Below, one piece after another: positions 61,890-64,000 of a stretch of 64,000 nt of DNA; the first letter of the stretch is position 1; each line of letters begins with the position of its first letter. A model generated the notes under the pieces. The model was not told the DNA's origin and ran no database searches. It was given only the letters and a program-made list of their open reading frames with translations. Origin of the DNA: Certhia americana (taxonomy: Eukaryota; Chordata; Aves; Passeriformes; Certhiidae); NCBI GenBank assembly GCA_018697195.1, contig CM031859.1:52188828-52252827 (forward strand). The letters are read 5' to 3'. Position numbers and translations under genes: made by a program.

Positions 61890-64000
61890 ATTTTAGTTGC
61901 ATTTAGACAGAAAATACTTGAAAACTGGATATTCATCTATGAAAATTATGCTAGAACTGTGAAATATTAAAGTATATATTATATATAACTTGCTTTTTGA
62001 CTTTGGGGAAATCACTGATGTTACTTTTTCAGCTGCACAACTGTGTTTGTGTAATGGAAAGTATCACACAGAACCTGCGAAATTGCACAAATTGACAAGT
62101 AATATTGAGCCTATTGTAATATTAAAATAATTATAAGAAAAATATATATTTGATTATGTGATATTCTTAATGAGAGAAAGCAGATTGTGTCAGTTGAAGA
62201 GGTTGATTTCTAGTCTCCTTGGACTATGCTTTTCATCAAAATAATGCTACAGCTTTAGGAAAAAAAAAAAGGGTAAAAATTGTGTGGGTTGTTGATTTGT
62301 TTAGATTTACATATTTATAGCGCTGTCTTGACAGACTGGTTTCTGGGTCCCCACAGAGTGCATGCCTGACAAGCTGAACAATAAAGGCTGATTGCTAACA
62401 AGGTTGAAGACCTTTGAGAGACTGCCTAACTGGGAAGAGTGAAGATATAACAAGGCTGTGTAACACCTTTTAACAACTCTGACCACATAATGCATTGCAT
62501 ATTAGCATTACAAATCAGGTCTTTCTATGAAAATCTTCAGAACTTCCTATTAATCATAGCATTTTATTTTCAGGAATGTAACAATTGCTATTTTAGTGTG
62601 TTTAATTTGCTAGATCAAAGCACCAGTTAAATAAATGAAGAGTTGTTTACATCTGATTTTGGTTTCAGGAGAATATCTAACTTTCAGAAATCAATTTTTT
62701 CTCTCTTCTATTATGGAAATTACGCATGTCAGATGCTATAATAGGGTTCTACTCTAAGCTTCCACATGAGGTCAAAGATAGATTCCTTTATGAAAGCACT
62801 TTTTATTAACAGTGCTAGAGTATCAATTTTTGTTTACAACATTTCTTATGGAATTAGAATAATTAGAACAATCTTAAAGTGAAGTTCAGAGAAGTTTACA
62901 TCAGTCTTTCATTATTAGATATTTAATATTGTAAACAATCTCTTTGTTAGATACAGAATCAATATTTACATGGGCTTTGATTTCTCAGTGTCTGCCAGTG
63001 CAGTTCAATGAAAGCCTTGAACCAGAAAGAGTTAACTTAAGAAATAATTTTGATAGTAAGTTATGAGTCATTTGTAGCTGACTTTGGGATACTTGATCTA
63101 GGACTTAATGATACTCAAGACACCATTTTCAAGAATGTTTTGTGTATTCTGTGTTCATCTCACTGCCTATCAGTTGCATTCAGCAATAGAGGAAAACCTT
63201 CGCTGTAGCTTCCCTACAAATCTCATAAAATGTGTAGCTGTAATAATTGTAATTATGGTAGGATGTGCTTTGTTGATTTTACAGTAAAGTTTACTCTCTC
63301 AACTAAGTTTCTGCAGGATATTAAAAGCAATATTAAAAATGCTGCAGTTGTTCTGCCTGCCTGATTGTAATGATGAAGGGGCAAAATTGATTCCAGTTCA
63401 TGTCATGGTTTTCCAGTGTTACTCAGCAGGACCTGCTGGCTGACAGCTGTTCAGGATTATTGCAGGTTTATTAGTCATGAGCAAGATAACAATAACAGCA
63501 AATAAGTTTTCAAGTAGTGACTCAGGATTTTTTTCTAAAAGATGTAAGCCTTGTTGTATCTGGATGATTATTATTGTTAAATTAGAAACAACATGCAGCC
63601 ATGGACAAAGGTACCTAGGTAAATACATGCAGTCTTCATACACATACAAAAATCTCTACTTCTAGGCTCTATCACATGGGGGTGAGGAAAAATCAGAATC
63701 CATTAAGGCAAACAAACAGAAGAAATGTTTTTCTGACATATAAGTTCTCAGCCTAGATGAAAGTGAAAAACAGTTGCCTTGTGTTATTCCTTACCATATC
63801 TATGCCTTGAACACATTAGGGTTTTATTTGGTCATCAATTTGTATATTAGAGTTAGTCTTCATGGTGTAATTTCAGAGATGTTTTCAGAAGCCTAAAGAA
63901 TAACTAGGCACTATATCTCTCTTTTCTGTTTTGAATATGAATGTTACTGCTAGAAGGTCACAGATGAAGTCAGAACTTTTATGGTTCTTGTGGAGTCCTG
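61890..64000 (+). other. Intron 1, last part of the window
   Basis: AT-rich non-coding DNA with a short TATATAT stretch near 61973-61987 and an 11-base poly-A (62260-62270). No repeat ends, exon or RNA gene recognised. The intron, if correctly inferred, continues beyond the window. Confidence 0.5.

Noticed and set aside
61634..61936. 100-residue - strand open frame with an internal repeat as a repeat protein
   Set aside because: The repetition comes from the 92-bp tandem duplication. As 92 is not divisible by three, the second copy is read in a different frame, which is not how repeat proteins evolve.
1..64000. CRISPR arrays, operons, phage or plasmid modules, tRNA or rRNA genes
   Set aside because: No regularly spaced direct repeats, no dense same-strand coding, and no cloverleaf or rRNA core sequence was recognised. 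The composition and repeats are those of a vertebrate intron.

Overview
This window looks like vertebrate nuclear DNA, most probably from a bird and plausibly a songbird. The evidence is AT-rich non-coding sequence, one sharp CpG island, several CR1 (chicken repeat 1) LINE fragments with typical 3' ends, and two avian-type endogenous retroviral LTRs, one of them a solo LTR with a perfect 5-bp target-site duplication. There are no operons, dense long ORFs or other signs of a prokaryotic or viral genome. The species call rests on repeat families recalled from memory, not on a database search.

Layout. Positions 1 to about 4150 are 5' flanking DNA; the first 2.2 kb is strikingly pyrimidine-rich on the + strand. 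A TATA-less CpG-island promoter spans about 4150-5060, with a CCAAT box and GC boxes. Inside it is the only coding exon I can support: a first coding exon (4545-4635, + strand) encoding a start Met, a hydrophobic signal peptide and a Ser/Pro-rich stretch, ending at a good GT donor in phase 1. This is the usual design for exon 1 of a secreted or single-pass membrane protein. I cannot name the gene.

Everything from 4636 to 64000 is best read as one very long first intron transcribed on the + strand. It holds a solo LTR on the - strand (6912-7500), CR1 fragments (about 14890-15250 on -, 37440-38660 on +, 39465-39755 on +, 59240-59750 on +), and a 5'-LTR plus degraded gag-like segment of an endogenous retrovirus (59756-61285, +). 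It also holds microsatellites, many poly-T and G/T-rich tracts, a perfect 92-bp tandem duplication (61706-61889) and several perfect palindromes or hairpins. One cryptic-exon candidate (42896-42980) has strong splice signals and stays open in the phase set by exon 1.

The gene content is one promoter, one exon and a repeat-seeded intron. I found no convincing new biological system. The items most worth checking are the identity of the gene, the cryptic exon, the antisense solo LTR near the promoter, the palindromes and the recent tandem duplication.
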